Position numbers and translations under genes: made by a program. A stretch of DNA of 64,000 nt from contig OX421497.1 of assembly GCA_949126835.1 (NCBI GenBank), positions 21,225,409 through 21,289,408 on the forward strand, given 5' to 3'. The notes under the pieces were generated by a model. The model ran no database searches. It worked only from the letters and a program-made list of their open reading frames with translations, and was not told the origin of the DNA. Positions 43,371 to 55,500 of this stretch are shown here, piece after piece. The stretch is from Anisus vortex. Its lineage: Eukaryota > Mollusca > Gastropoda > Planorbidae. Each line of letters opens with the position of its first letter. Positions within the stretch are counted from its first letter, which is position 1.

Positions 43371-45229
43371 AAAGGGAAATCATAAAAGAAAAAGAGGAAA
43401 ATATGACTGCATATGATTTTGTTGTAAGGACTAGGGAAGAGATAGTGTATGCAGTGCAACAAGCCAAAGAATTTTTAAAACATAATAGTGAGAGGCACAG
43501 AAGCATAAAAAATAGGCATAGATTTTTAAGAAGATTGAAGAAAGGTAGTAATGTAATGATTTATTTACCCAGTTGCAATAACACTAAAACATGGCAAGGA
43601 CCATACTTAGTGAATGAAGCAATCAGTGATGTAGACTATAGCATAGATGTTAAAGGTAAAGATAAAATTTTCCATGTGGATTTACTAAGAGAAGTTAAAG
43701 AAGTACCTAAACAATTGGAAACTATTTTAGAAGAAATTAATGAATCAGTGGTAGTTAGCATTACAGCAGAGGATGATAAGGAACAGATAATCATACATAC
43801 ACCATGCTTAGATGATAAAGAATCTCTAAAGAATATAAATATAAGTAGAGAAGTGCCTAAAGAGTATAGAAAGAAAATAGAAGGATTATTAGAGGGATTT
43901 AAAGATGTGATATCTAACATACCAGGGCAAACGAATATTATAGAACATGAGATAAAATTAAACTCGTCAGATGTAATTAAAAGAAAGGTGTATCCTATAC
44001 CATATAGTTATGTGGATGAAGTGGAAAAAGAAATAAAGTTATTGTTAGATAGTGGTTTAATACGGTCGTCAAAGTCATCTTACGTGTCTCCCATTGTAAT
44101 AGTGAAAAAGAAAAACGGGAAAATAAGGTTATGCTGTGACTTCAGAAAACTTAATGAGATAACGGTAGTAGATAGAGAACCATTACCTAATCCAGAAGAT
44201 TTAATAAAAGAAATATCATCCGCGAAAATATTTTCTCATTTGGATTGCACTAGAGGTTTCTATCAGATAAAAATGGAAGAAGATTCTAAGAAATATACAG
44301 CATTTAGTGCACCTGGTGGCTTATATGAGTGGAATAACATGCCCTTCGGGTTAGTTAATAGCACAGCTACTTTTGTAAAAATGATGAATGCTATACTACC
44401 GAAGACAAAGGGCATAAAACACTATGTAGATGACATCTGTGTATTCACTCAGGACTGGAACAGTCATGTGGAAACATTGGAAAGATTATTAAAGACCTTA
44501 AGACAATATAATATCACGGTATCTCCAGAGAAAATAAAGATAGGATATTCCAGATTAGATTTCCTAGGTTTCAACATAGGAAATAATGAAATAAAACCTA
44601 CTCAAGAATTAGCTAAGAAAATATTAGATATAAGTTTGCCTATAACCAAGAAGAATGTAAGAACTATAATAGGGTTATGTAGTTTTTACAGACAATTTAT
44701 TCCGAAGTTTTCAAATATTGTAGAACCATTAGTACAGCTAACAAGAAAGAATAGTCCTAATAAAATTACTTGGAACAAAGAGTGTGAGGATGCTTTGGCA
44801 AAGATAAAGGTTGTATTTCAGACTACACCTGTCTTGGTGCCTATAGATATAAAGAAAGAGATCACTTTAGCTACGGACGCCTCAAAGCAAGGCCTGGGGG
44901 ATTGTCTTATGCAAAAGGATCAGGGTATTAATAAACCTATATTGTATTTAAGTAGAAAATTGAATAAAGCGGAGGAAAATTACTCAGTTATAGAATTAGA
45001 ATGTTTGAGTTTGTACTGGGCGATAACAAGGTTACATAAATATCTGTTAGGTAAGAGGTTTACAGTATTAATTGATCACAAACCTTTATTGAAATTTAAT
45101 AGTGATAAGGTTAAGAATGGTAGGGTGACCAGATGGGCATTGGCTTTACAAGATTATCAGTTTGATATAAAATCAATTAAAGGGGTGAATAATAAGATAC
45201 CTGATGTGTTATCAAGGTTTACAGTTTAG
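43358..45229 (+). CDS. Integrase C-terminus, reverse transcriptase and RNase H ORF
   Basis: The frame is open from upstream of 43358 (TTG at 43358; the homologous region starts at about 43340) to TAG at 45227-45229; from 43358 it has 623 codons. No ATG opens it at the natural place, so it is not an independent gene. First about 115 residues: integrase tail with the WQGPYLV (GPY/F-type) motif. Then a linker, and gypsy-type RT: LCCDFRKLNEITV, HLDCTRGFYQI, GLYEWNNMPFGLVNS and catalytic YVDD at Y356-D359. RNase H begins ATDASKQGLG (D507), continues IELECL and IDHKPL, and ends IPDVLSRF. RNase H is the last domain of the polyprotein. RT and RNase H show no lesion. Confidence 0.93.
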   Translation: MDILKREIIKEKEENMTAYDFVVRTREEIVYAVQQAKEFLKHNSERHRSIKNRHRFLRRLKKGSNVMIYLPSCNNTKTWQGPYLVNEAISDVDYSIDVKGKDKIFHVDLLREVKEVPKQLETILEEINESVVVSITAEDDKEQIIIHTPCLDDKESLKNINISREVPKEYRKKIEGLLEGFKDVISNIPGQTNIIEHEIKLNSSDVIKRKVYPIPYSYVDEVEKEIKLLLDSGLIRSSKSSYVSPIVIVKKKNGKIRLCCDFRKLNEITVVDREPLPNPEDLIKEISSAKIFSHLDCTRGFYQIKMEEDSKKYTAFSAPGGLYEWNNMPFGLVNSTATFVKMMNAILPKTKGIKHYVDDICVFTQDWNSHVETLERLLKTLRQYNITVSPEKIKIGYSRLDFLGFNIGNNEIKPTQELAKKILDISLPITKKNVRTIIGLCSFYRQFIPKFSNIVEPLVQLTRKNSPNKITWNKECEDALAKIKVVFQTTPVLVPIDIKKEITLATDASKQGLGDCLMQKDQGINKPILYLSRKLNKAEENYSVIELECLSLYWAITRLHKYLLGKRFTVLIDHKPLLKFNSDKVKNGRVTRWALALQDYQFDIKSIKGVNNKIPDVLSRFTV

Positions 45230-45665
45230 ATGTTGTGGTGTATTTGGATTTTGTCAAATATTGATCATAAATAGTCGTGTAGAAATTATAGGGTGTAACA
45301 TAAGGGTAATTATAAATATGGTCAATGCTGGAAGGGTATTTCCAAGGGTTGACTTGGATTTGTTTACTTTGAATTTTTTTTTTGGTTTCATTTGCTGTGT
45401 TTAACAATATATTTTTTATTTGTTGCAGAAACAAAGAATTTAGAGTATGATTGACATTAGTATGAAAGTATAATAAAAATTGTGATTTGAAATAAAGTGA
45501 GAAAGTTATAGTGGAATGAAAGTATGTATTAGTTATTACATTAGCATTAATTGATGATGATGATCAGTTATTGTTGTTAAAAAAAAAAAAAAAAGAAGTA
45601 ATTAATATAATATAAATATATATATATAAAATTTTATGTTATAAAATTTAAATATAGGTGGGTGG
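45230..45665 (+). other. 3' untranslated part of the gypsy-type element
   Basis: AT-rich, no env gene. Ends with ataggtgggtgg directly before the 3' LTR, a candidate polypurine-like tract. Confidence 0.65.
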
Positions 45666-46040
45666 TGTCAGTGAGTGGCTGTATTAATATGTATATAATA
45701 GAGAAAGTGCGCAGGTTAAGATATAAGGAATAAGTGAGGTGTGCATGTTATTGTATAAACTAGTTGGCACTATAGTGTGAAAGGAAATTGCGTGTGAGAC
45801 TATAGATAGTAACGAAGAGAGTTTGGAATCTTGGTAGTTGGGCCTAAGATTCTACACAAGCAAGTCGTGTGTGAATCTTGGATCTTGAAGTTGAAGCTAC
45901 TATCAACTCAAGACATGACCAGAGTACCTATTGTATGACTTTACTGTCCAGTGATTGAACTTATATTAAACAGTTGTATTGAAGAGAAGCCTCTGTTATA
46001 TTGCCAGTTAGACATATGTTGTGGTGTTCGTTTTGTGACA
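45666..46040 (+). repeat. 3' LTR (375 bp)
   Basis: Second LTR copy, ending ttttgtgaca and followed by the target duplication ctggc. Confidence 0.95.
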
Positions 46041-46113
46041 CTGGCTAAATGATTTTCAGATTTTGCCCAGATACCAAACCTTGACCAAAGTGTATAAAGC
46101 TAATATAGTATTG

Positions 46114-46335
46114 TGTAGTGGCGTAACTAGGATTAATGACGACTGTGTGTGTTTGTGTGTGTGGGGAGTCGAAATTGGCGCCAATTATAAGAAATGTTAG
46201 TTTCAATTTATTAGTAGGTCCTACCTAACATACATCCGTATAGGTTACTTTAGCACCAATACAAACTTTGGTGCCTGTGCGAGGGGGATGCTTAGAACCC
46301 ACCCACCCTCTTTAGTTACGGTAGGCTACTAGTCT
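46114..46335. mobile_element. Possible short inverted-repeat element (MITE)
   Basis: Left tagtggcgtaactagg and right ctttagttacggtaggcta are partly inverted around a shared cgtaacta word. The GTGGCGTAACTAGG start is often seen at ends of small DNA elements. Boundaries are uncertain. Confidence 0.35.
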
Positions 46336-47487
46336 GCTGTCTATCATGGAAGTCAGACGCTTACGTTACTGGTTTACGCCGAAAACGGGACTTGCCACTT
46401 ACGCCTCATAGACTGAGCTGGCACAGTTCCAGTGAATTCTAAAGACCGTAATGTGAATATGAGATAATTTCTTATAAAATCGGTCAATACAATTTTGGTG
46501 AAAATCGGGTGTTTGGCATGAGAGAGAAAAATAAGTATTTGGAGGAGAAAAGGGGGGGGGGGGGAAGGGTAACGAATTTCCGAAAAAAAAATACACGTGG
46601 GTTGCCTATGCATAGGCCTATCTTTACTTACATATTTTTTCTAAGAAATGTTGCAAAAGGATTATTTACATTTGATGGCGAAAATTGAATTTAAAAAGTG
46701 TATCAGTGACGACAGTTCGGGGGGGGGGGGGAGGCAGAGCCCTTTAATTTCCAAGAAAGATTCACACCTTACATAGTATTTGCTTAGATTGTGAAAAACT
46801 AGGGCTAACACAAACAGATAGAAGTGGAGAGAAAACATTAAATAGGCGGGGCGGGGCGGGGGTATAAAGAGTTAATTTTCTTTTAAATAACCAATAAAAC
46901 ATCATTGTTTGCCTGAAGCAAAAGAAACGGGTTGACAGTGGCGTGTAGATATGCGACAGTTTAGAAGGATTTAATTTTGAATGCAGGTGTTTCGTAAGAT
47001 TTCAGAAAATATTTCAGTTCGTCATGAATAAAAAAAAATTTGCTTATAATAATATTTTTAAAACACCAACAACTACACATGTAGTCTATAGTCTATAGGC
47101 CAACATATTTAGCTCTTGGGCCTTCACTTGTGATACCGTATAGAGAATTCTTTTAGTCACACTTTAATATATGTGGAGATAAATGAGACTAGGCATATAT
47201 ATTTTGATTTGTATCTTACGTATTCCTGTGCTAGTGGTTTTGGCCATGGGTCATTTATGGTGAGTCAAAAAAGACTAGTATAGAGTGACTAATGACCAGG
47301 GCATTTGCGGATATAATCCTTAAACCTCTAAATTGCAATATCTGGACCATAATCCAATTTGAGCAGGAGTGTGTGCAGTTCAGGCGATATAGAGAGAGAG
47401 ACAGTGAGAAAGAGATAGAAAGAGAGAGATAGAAAGAGAGAGAGAGAGGGGGGGAAGGAGGAAACCAAGCACCGAATTGATTTTTTT
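46336..47487. other. Intergenic stretch with poly-G tracts
   Basis: Poly-G runs at 46551-46564 and 46719-46731 and a GA-rich microsatellite at 47390-47456. No supported gene. Confidence 0.6.
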
Positions 47488-47495
47488 TCTCAGAG

Positions 47496-48055
47496 TTAAA
47501 GTTGCCATATCTAGCTGGGACATCATCGGGACAATCTAAGATGGGGGTGTATAAATGAAGTAAACATTTATTTAATATACTTACTTTTTATTTAGAACAC
47601 AGTTACGTGGAACTTGTTGCTACAGAAGTAGTTGGTACATCATATTTTTGGAAAGATTTCCCCTTTTTCAGCAAGTGTTTGTCCCTTTTACGTATTTATA
47701 AAACTCCATGAAAGTCAGTCTGGTATTTTCTCGAATGATGGCGCTAGATCTAGAAGGTACTTGCATCGTTGATACAGACAGGATACGCAACATGCAAGTA
47801 GGCCTATGATGCAAGGCCATCTGTGAGACGACCATGGTCAACATAAACGTGTTGACATAAATAAAACGAACTGAGGATGCATTTACATGTAGCGCTAACA
47901 GATGGCGTTAGGCCTACTTCAGTACCTGAGCCGAGCTCGTAACAGTATTTTGCAAAATCGGGACAAAATTGGGACCTGTCGGGATGTCGTGACAAGAAGG
48001 TCCATGACGGTCATGACGGTGACAGTCCCGATATATCGGGACGGATGGCAACCCT
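47496..48055. mobile_element. Short DNA transposon (MITE), 560 bp
   Basis: Left end ttaaagttgccatat and right end gatggcaaccct share an inverted GTTGCCAT core. Flanks tctcagag (47488-47495) and tctaagag (48056-48063) agree at 7 of 8 bases, fitting a hAT-type duplication. Near the right end cccgatatatcggg is a perfect palindrome. Confidence 0.6.
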
Positions 48056-48302
48056 TCTAAGAGAAAATCTTTCTTCTGACGATTGTATTTCCATGTCAAG
48101 AAGACATAGTTAAAGTTTACTTTGTTCTGAGTAAGTTTGTCATCAACTCCTCTTTTGCCTGAAGTTGATTAGATAGGCCTACTCGTCATGGTGAATTCAA
48201 ACTTCAAACAACAAATCATACCACACAACCAGAGAAACGACTAACTGAAAACAAGAAATCCCAGATTTCATTAGTTAGACAGACCTATACTAGAATATAT
48301 GG

Positions 48303-48440
48303 GGGCACGGAGAGCGCGTTCGGCTGGCGTACCGAAGGTCCAGGGTTCAAATCCTGGTGCAGGCTAGGATTTTTCCCTGGGGCTGCTGCTTTAATCTCAT
48401 TTTCTGATTCTGAACTCACATCCACAAAGTAAACGATCAA
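48303..48440 (+). mobile_element. tRNA-derived SINE (family D)
   Basis: gggcacggagagcgcgttc (A-box region) and gggttcaaatcctggtgc (perfect B box) 36 bp later, followed by aggctaggatttttccctg. The pol III promoter is good, but no acceptor stem or CCA context for a working tRNA is seen. Confidence 0.65.
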
Positions 48441-48559
48441 CATTTGTCACTTGTTCAACGTGACAAGTATCATTGTAATTGTACAATCTAGAATTACTGA
48501 AAAGTATTTAGCATCACGAGCAGATGTTGATTTTTTTAAAAAATGTCTTGGTTAAAGTT

Positions 48560-50180
48560 GAATCAGTTCAATCTGTATACCTTCTGGCGTTCAGTGTGGG
48601 ACTGTTTTGCATATGTTCCCTTACTCCCTTGTCAGAAAATGGCCATGACTCCATCGCCAACGCATTTTCATTATGATTGTGCCCACGTCTTCATGGTTGC
48701 ATCACTTCTGTACCCATGGGCATCAAAGACTGGCGAAGTGTGTGAACTGCCGATACGTTCATATTAAGAATACACCGGGGGGCGAACGCATTGGGGACAG
48801 CTCCCGCTGAAGGTCCGAGATCCATTGCACTGCCGAGAGGCCACGGGATCTCTGTGAGGAGGAAACAATTTGACACTGCAACCCCGTCTCGAGAACCACC
48901 CGGTGCCTAGATGCTAGTACCTATAGTATATTATGATTTGTGATACCGGGTGACAGTGCAGGTAGGCTATACGGGCGAGCCACCACGATAATAATCCTTA
49001 GAGAAACCGCAGTGGATAATCCTAGCTGCGGAATCCTCACTGTTACACGGCATGCCACGCCTTCGGCGTGTCGTGGGGTGACTTGAGCCCGTACAGAGCT
49101 TTGGAGTGCCTCCCCCCCCCCAGCTCAAACCTATCATTACGCCCTGGACAAAAGAGCAGCCCTACGGGCTCGTCCTTTTTTTTTCTGAAAAGAGACCTCA
49201 TAACTCATGGTTGCATTGCCAACATCGGTACTAGGTCTTGGTGTGGTTTAGCCGCTTGCGTACCCTGACAACCCCCAGAGCTATACCAGCTGATAGCTGT
49301 TCAACCAAGCTGGGTAGGTCTGCGCAGAAAGGGGTCAGACTAAAGCTAGTATATATAGGCCTACTCTGGTCCTCCAGGTGCACTTCCATACCCATGAGCC
49401 TCAAAGTGGCGAAGTATGAATACTACTGGTTCACCGAGTCAAATCAGTAGGCTAATGTACGGGTGACTGCGGTCGCCGCGATGCTTCCACCCTCGCTTCT
49501 GTGGGTGCTGGGGAAAGGCTGGGTCAGCCGCCATGCAGCTGGACGGTGAGGTTCGTAGAGGATTGGAGTCCCGCACTGAAGGCTGTAGAGGAGGTATATT
49601 CCCTTAGTCCGATCTCTGGCGCCCTTGGGGGCGGGGGCTGGTGCGACGTACGGAAAGGTATACAGTCCCGTCCTGAACATGGCTGCTTACAAAGGTGGTC
49701 TTGAGGGATGTGTTCGCTCTGGACTGGGGCAACCCCGTGTCAGACAAAATTCACTCGACCAACGCACTGTCGGCCTACATTACAGGAATACGAGGCAAGT
49801 CCTGGATGGCTTGAGGGGCGAGCAAATGTACGTTGAGTAAAGGGGAACCTTAACGGAGCAAGCCGCCTAACACGTGACCGCCCTATAGGCGGCCAGCGTA
49901 GGACTAGCCTCGGACAGAGTCGTACTCATACCTTTCCATGTCGGAGTGCATGGCCTGCTAACGCTTATCCAAACACTGTTTCAAGGGTTGAAGAGACTCA
50001 ACCGTGGGTGTTGACCGAAAGCAGTTGACTCGAGGAAGGTGTTCATGCCTAGTCCTTACAGGACTCAAGAACGGTCCTCCAGGTTGGGGGTTTGCCACAG
50101 GGTTAGCCACAAAACAAGCCGGTTACGGTAACAGCAACAAAGTCAATATCTCTAGAGATGTCACAAGTGACTTATATAAG
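48560..50180 (+). mobile_element. GC-rich repeat block, probably LINE 5' sequence
   Basis: Clearly richer in GC than its surroundings. Words such as tacccatgggcatcaaag / tacccatgagcctcaaag recur at about 48711 and 49389, and the right end (ttgggggtttgccacaggg, then tagccacaaaacaagccgg) resembles 5' leader sequence of RTE-like LINEs. No long ORF. The call is tentative. Confidence 0.4.
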
Positions 50181-50184
50181 CTTA

Positions 50185-50450
50185 TATGAATGACAGTGGT
50201 GAAAGCGATTCTGAGAATTGCAACAGGTTGTTATTGTGTTGTCCCAGCGGGCATACCACGTCGTATCGACGGGGAAAAAGGGATGTCCACGTGTTTTCGT
50301 GGTTTCCACGTAGTTTCCTCGTCGATTCGACGTGGTGTGCCCGCTGTGGTATTTCTAAATAAGAGTTTAATGTCTTATGCATTATGCTTTCAATTGGTCT
50401 TGAGGGGTTCACATAGATTCGAAATATCGAGTAAATTTAATGTATCCTAA
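50185..50450 (-). mobile_element. CR1/jockey-like LINE fragment containing a MITE
   Basis: Outer parts (gaattgcaacaggttgttatt on the left, then tatttctaaat and agagtttaatg on the right) match the LINE fragment at 58.29-58.36 kb, where they are contiguous. The extra 106 bp at 50243-50348 is an inserted palindromic element. Confidence 0.65.
50243..50348. mobile_element. 106-bp palindromic MITE
   Basis: cagcgggcataccacgtcg ... with its inverted partner cgacgtggtgtgcccgctg: about 27-bp arms with two mismatches. Comparison with the uninterrupted LINE copy at 58.3 kb marks the insertion. Inner ccacgtg/cgtgg words extend the hairpin. Confidence 0.75.
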
Positions 50451-52502
50451 TGCATTTATATACGTTTTTTTTTTAATAGTAAGCTTAGGCCTACATTAGG
50501 CTATATTATGAATGTAGCCTAAATGTAGGTTATTATAGGCTATATGGATAAGGGTATTGACCTTATGGTAAAGTAGGACCAAATCTGGGTATCTCTGGGT
50601 ATTTTTAGAGCTGAGAATATTGTTTTTCTTTCAAAAGTAGTGGCAACACTGGACCTTATAATAAGCATCTTGTCGCGTTGTCGCATTGTGAAGTGATAGA
50701 TTATTATTTGTATTAGCCTATTATATAGATCAAAGGTCGTGTTGATATTTAGTATGACCTGATATCACTGAATGCTTGTCACTTGAAAGCATTGTGTCTC
50801 ACCGACATTTTAAACGGAATTATAATAGTTAATGCCTTAATTCCTTAATTATATAAAAGGTATTATAAAGTGATTAAAAGTCGTCAAAAAAAATGTTACC
50901 TTCGCCTTCCCTTCTTCAAACTTCTTGCCTTCTAATTCTACTTCTACTAGATAGATCTAGACTAGATCTAGACTAGTAACTAAGTTCTACCTTCTTTTTA
51001 TTACTTACTAGGCCTACTATCTTACAGTCTATGTAGTATGTATGACAATACTATCTCTGCCTTCTTTCACTCATCACAAGGCTATTAGATCTTACTAATC
51101 TAGATCTTATCTTACAGTCTGAATCTGACTACTTCGTCGCTCATCGCTTCCTCTTACTTCGCTCGTCGCTTCGTCTTACTTTTAGTCTAAAAGTAGGCTA
51201 CTATAAATTAATCATTAGGCCTAATGTTTATTATTTATATTATTTATTATATTTCTCAGACAGTTTAGACTTAGCTTGAGTTAGATTAATTTTATACTTA
51301 TAATATTAATTATAATTATAGTATCCTAATCATGTATTATAATTTATAGCCTAATGAATGTAATTTATGTAAATATTTTATATATAATTTAGATTAGAAC
51401 TTACTAATTTAAATACATTATAATTTTAAGAAGCATTCTCTCCCTCATGCTGGGTGAGAGGGTGTTTGAAGTGTTTTAGTTAGCATCAATAGTCAGTAGC
51501 TTAACTGAACCTGAGTAGCTAAAAATTCTAAATTACAAGATGATACACCCAAGATGACCCCTCTGCCTCCACGCTAGTAGTTCTAATATGCCTACTTGGA
51601 CTTGGTGGTTGCTTTTGATTATAATGATGAATGAAGCAACTAGCCACTTTTAGCCAGTTTAACAAAGACTTATTTTACAGAAAATTGCTTTTTTTAATCA
51701 ATCTTTCAGCATCATTTGATCATTCAGATTCTCAAGACACAATGTTTGTAATCAGTTTTATAACCATTATTATTATTTTAAACCTTGCAATAGCTTAGAA
51801 AAAAATCTATTTACAAAAGAGCAAGAAAGGAGAAAAAAAAAGCAAGATAAAAAACAGAACCCATGAAAAACATTTGAAATATTTTTTTTATAGGCCTACA
51901 GAGGTTGATGTTTAGTCATTAGTGATTAAAAGTGTCATTTAGTTAGCCAGTTTTCATGTGTAATAAAAACCTACATTAAGCTGCTTAGTTTCCATTGTTG
52001 TCCTATATGACAACTTGCACAGACAGTAAAAAAAAAGTGGCTTTGATTCCCATTTAAATTGAAAATATTAATATAGATTATTTATATTATATAATGTCTG
52101 GGCCCTAAGCATACTACGAAACATTTTGCCAAACAAAAATAGCTCTAGGCTTAATCCTGTTAAGAATAGACCTATTGACCTCTAAACTTGTAGTATTGTT
52201 TCTTTAATTCTGACCTTTATTTTTAGTTAATACATTGAAACTCTAATTAACACATATATTGAAACAAATTGTCTTCTGAATATGCCTATCAACCTGGTAA
52301 ATTATAATTTCAATGAATGCGAATAAAAATTAATGAGCATAAATAATTTTATTTTCATGCAGGTTTTCAAGGAATTTATTTATCAAAAGTACAAATAATA
52401 AACATTGCAAATATTGAAAATGTCATGTTCTGTTAGTTTTTTTCATTACATAGTTTTCTATTTCTTTCTCTACAGCTTCTGTGAAGTAAAAAATATTTAA
52501 CC
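50451..52502. other. AT-rich region upstream of the AGPAT gene
   Basis: No supported ORF. Contains ctaga-rich self-complementary sequence at 50948-50977. A ttctctacag acceptor-like site ending near 52475 suggests that the ATG lies in a second exon and that a non-coding first exon exists further left; it was not located. Confidence 0.5.
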
Positions 52503-55500
52503 ATGGGACTTGTACAGCAGCTGAAAGGAATGCTCTTAGTACATCTTCTTATTGGCTACATTTTTGTGATGTCTGGTCTGATTGTCACGTTCCTTATGCT
52601 TTGCAGCTGTGTTATTTGGCCTTTTAACAGACATTTATATAGAAAGATCAATGTTCACTTGGCTTATGCTCATTGGTCTCGTAAGTATACCTTCTTTAAA
52701 TTCTTACTATATATTACAATGTAAATGTATCAAAGCATAAATTGCCATAAATATATGCAAAGCCTGTTTTCAGAATTCTGTTTATCCAAATATGGGGATT
52801 TTTAAGAGTTTCAAACTTATCCCCCACACAATGATAGCATTTTTGGTATACGCTCTAGAAAATAATTTGAACCAGGACCTGAATGTACTTGTGCACTCAA
52901 CAAAAAACACTTTTAAAAAAATGTATTTAAAAGTTCTTACACTTATATAATATCTATATATATTATATGTATACCTAAAGTATCTTGTCTACTTAAATAA
53001 AAAAAATCTGTTTTCAGAATTTACTTTCTTGGGCCAGTGGTGGGCTGGTTGTAAAATAATACTATATGCCTCGCCTGAAGATGTTAAACTTATTGGCCAA
53101 GAGCACAATTTAACAATCATGAACCATAAATTTGATATTGACTGGTTGATGGCATGGATTCTTGCAGAAAGGTTGCAATTGTTGGGGGTAAGGAAGAGAA
53201 TTAGCCCTTTTTCATTTTCTAAACTTTTTCATTTAGTTAACTTTTTCATTTAGTTAACTTATTCATTTAGTAAACTTTTTCATTTACTAAACTTTTTTAC
53301 TTTCTCAACTTTTTCATCTGAATGCATATACGGTGAACCCTTGCTACTTGCAGCTCAACATCTGTGGATGCACGACTTTGCAAATTTTTTTCATTATATT
53401 ATATGAGAAAATATATTGCAGATTTTCCAGAAATTAAAATAGTAGCAATATATGAAGACCCAAAATATTTGTTTAATTCCACAAAATATTTTTTTTTGCT
53501 AAACATTTGTGCCTGTATGCTGTATGTACATACTGTAGATATCTGTACATTACTGGAAAGGGTGGCTTGTTAACAGAACGTAAAGGGAAGGTTTTAAAAG
53601 TCTGAATACACGTTAAATAAATTCTGTAAATATGGTGTCCCTACTTCCGCGGATTTTGAGCTATTGTGCTGGTCTTGAAACCTATCTACCGTGATAAACG
53701 AGGGTTCACTGTATCTTGTTAAATTTTGTAGTTTTACTTTTATATTTTTATTTGTAGAATACCAAGATATATGGAAAAGAAATTTTAAAGTATGTCCCAC
53801 TAATAGGCTGGGCATGGTACTTCACGGAGAGTATTTTCCTTAAGCGCCAGTGGGAACATGACAAAAAAATCATTGAGAAAGATCTGAAACTAGCCACTGA
53901 TTACCCTGAAGGATATTATGTAACTGTAAGTAGAGTATTAATTAATTTAAGTATTTTTTGCGTTGAATGCTTGTAGTAGCTTTTATATTGCCATATCCAT
54001 TAAAAAAAAATAGTCTCTCTCTTATTTTTTATCGCTCCCCGTGTGGAGCATAAGGCAGCAACAAAGTTCCGTCAGGCCTCCCAATCCTGGGCGAGCCATC
54101 GGATTTCATGCCATGTTTTGTTGGTGGCCTTTGCTTCCTCGTCCATTGTTCTCTTCCACGTTCCCATTGGTCTTCTCCTTCGCCTTTTTCCTGGTGGTGT
54201 CCATTTCAATGCACTGCTTAGGAGCCTCTTTTTGTCCATGCGGAGGATGTGACCCAGCCATCCCCATCTTCTTTTCTTGATTTCTTCAATGATGAAGTTT
54301 ATTCCAGTTCTCTTGCGAACTTCACTGTTGGAGATGTGGTCTTCCCAGTTAATCTTTAGTATACGTCGGAGACATCTTCCTTCAAACCCTCTAAGGCGGC
54401 TTTCGATTTTGGTTTAAGTCTTCCAGGTCTCCGCAGCATAGAGAAGGACTGAGCGTACATTTGACTTGTATAGTTTCAGTTTTGTTCTTAGATGCAGAGA
54501 GGATGACTTCCATATTTTTCCCAGTTTGTTGAAGGCCTGAGCTGCCATAGCTAGTCTGGTGGAGATTTCCATGTCTATGCTTCCATTAGCTGAGATGTAG
54601 CTGCCAAGGTATTTGAAGTTTTCAATCTCTTCTATTTCTACACCATTGGCATTTGTCTTTTGAGAGCTTCTTGTCTTCACTTTCATAATGTTGGTTTTGC
54701 CTGAGTTCATCTTTAGTCCAACACTTTTGGCTATTTGTTCTACTCTTGTTGTCTTCTCCTGGATATCTGGTTGAGAATGAGAGAGCAGAGCTATGTCATC
54801 TGCAAAATCATCGCAGTCTTCTAGATAGGAAGTTAGTACCCATACTAGGCCTCAAGGTTTATCTGCAGTAGCTCTCCTCATGACCCAGTCCATTACTATT
54901 AAGAAGATAACAGGTAAGATCACACATCTTTGTCGGACACCTGTTTTCACTTGAAACCATTCACTCTTTTGGTTTTCATGGCATACACAGTACTGGTTAC
55001 CAGTATATATGTCTTTCAGGATGTTAATGACTTTGCCTGGGAATCCATATGATTCTAAAATTGTCCATAGCGCTGGGTGGTGGATGCTATTCGCCTTGAC
55101 ATCTTTCATACTTCTTCTCCACTTCTGGTTTATGGCAATATGGTCAATCTGATTCTTTGTCCTGTTGTCAGGAGAGGTCCAGGTGGCTTTGTGAATATTC
55201 TTGTGCTGGAAAATACTACCTCCTATAACCAGGCCATTCTCTAGGCATATATCAATGAGGCGTTGGCCATTGTCATTTCTTTCCCCCATGGCTTCCTTGC
55301 CCATGCAAGGCTCATAACCTCTGTTGTCACATCCTATCTTTGAATTTAAGTCTCCCATGATTATCATAATATCATGTCAAGGAGATTTATCTATCTGACT
55401 TTGCAGGTTTTGATAGAACAAGGCTTTTTCATCTTCTGTTGCTTGTTCTGTAGGCGCATAGCACTGTATGACAGTAATCTTAGCATATGTCGAGAAAAAT

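Larger units (their letters stand above)
37499..46040 (+). mobile_element. Ty3/gypsy-type LTR retrotransposon with integrase before RT (Gmr1-like)
   Basis: An 8542-bp element with 375-bp LTRs, TG...CA ends and a perfect 5-bp target duplication ctggc (37494-37498 and 46041-46045). Order inside: long leader, gag, zinc knuckle, protease, integrase, reverse transcriptase, RNase H. RT is of gypsy type, but integrase precedes it as in copia elements. This arrangement is known for the Gmr1-like group. By eye the LTRs differ at two adjacent sites (cc versus tt near 37865/46032), so the copy is young. One frame break inside integrase separates two long ORFs. Confidence 0.95.

Noticed and set aside
43358..45229. 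Second ORF of the gypsy-type element as an independently started gene
   Set aside because: It opens inside integrase with a TTG and no ATG at the homology boundary; better explained as the rest of a broken or recoded polyprotein.
48303..48380. Possible functional tRNA gene
   Set aside because: Good B box, but no complementary acceptor stem and the sequence continues into a SINE-like body.
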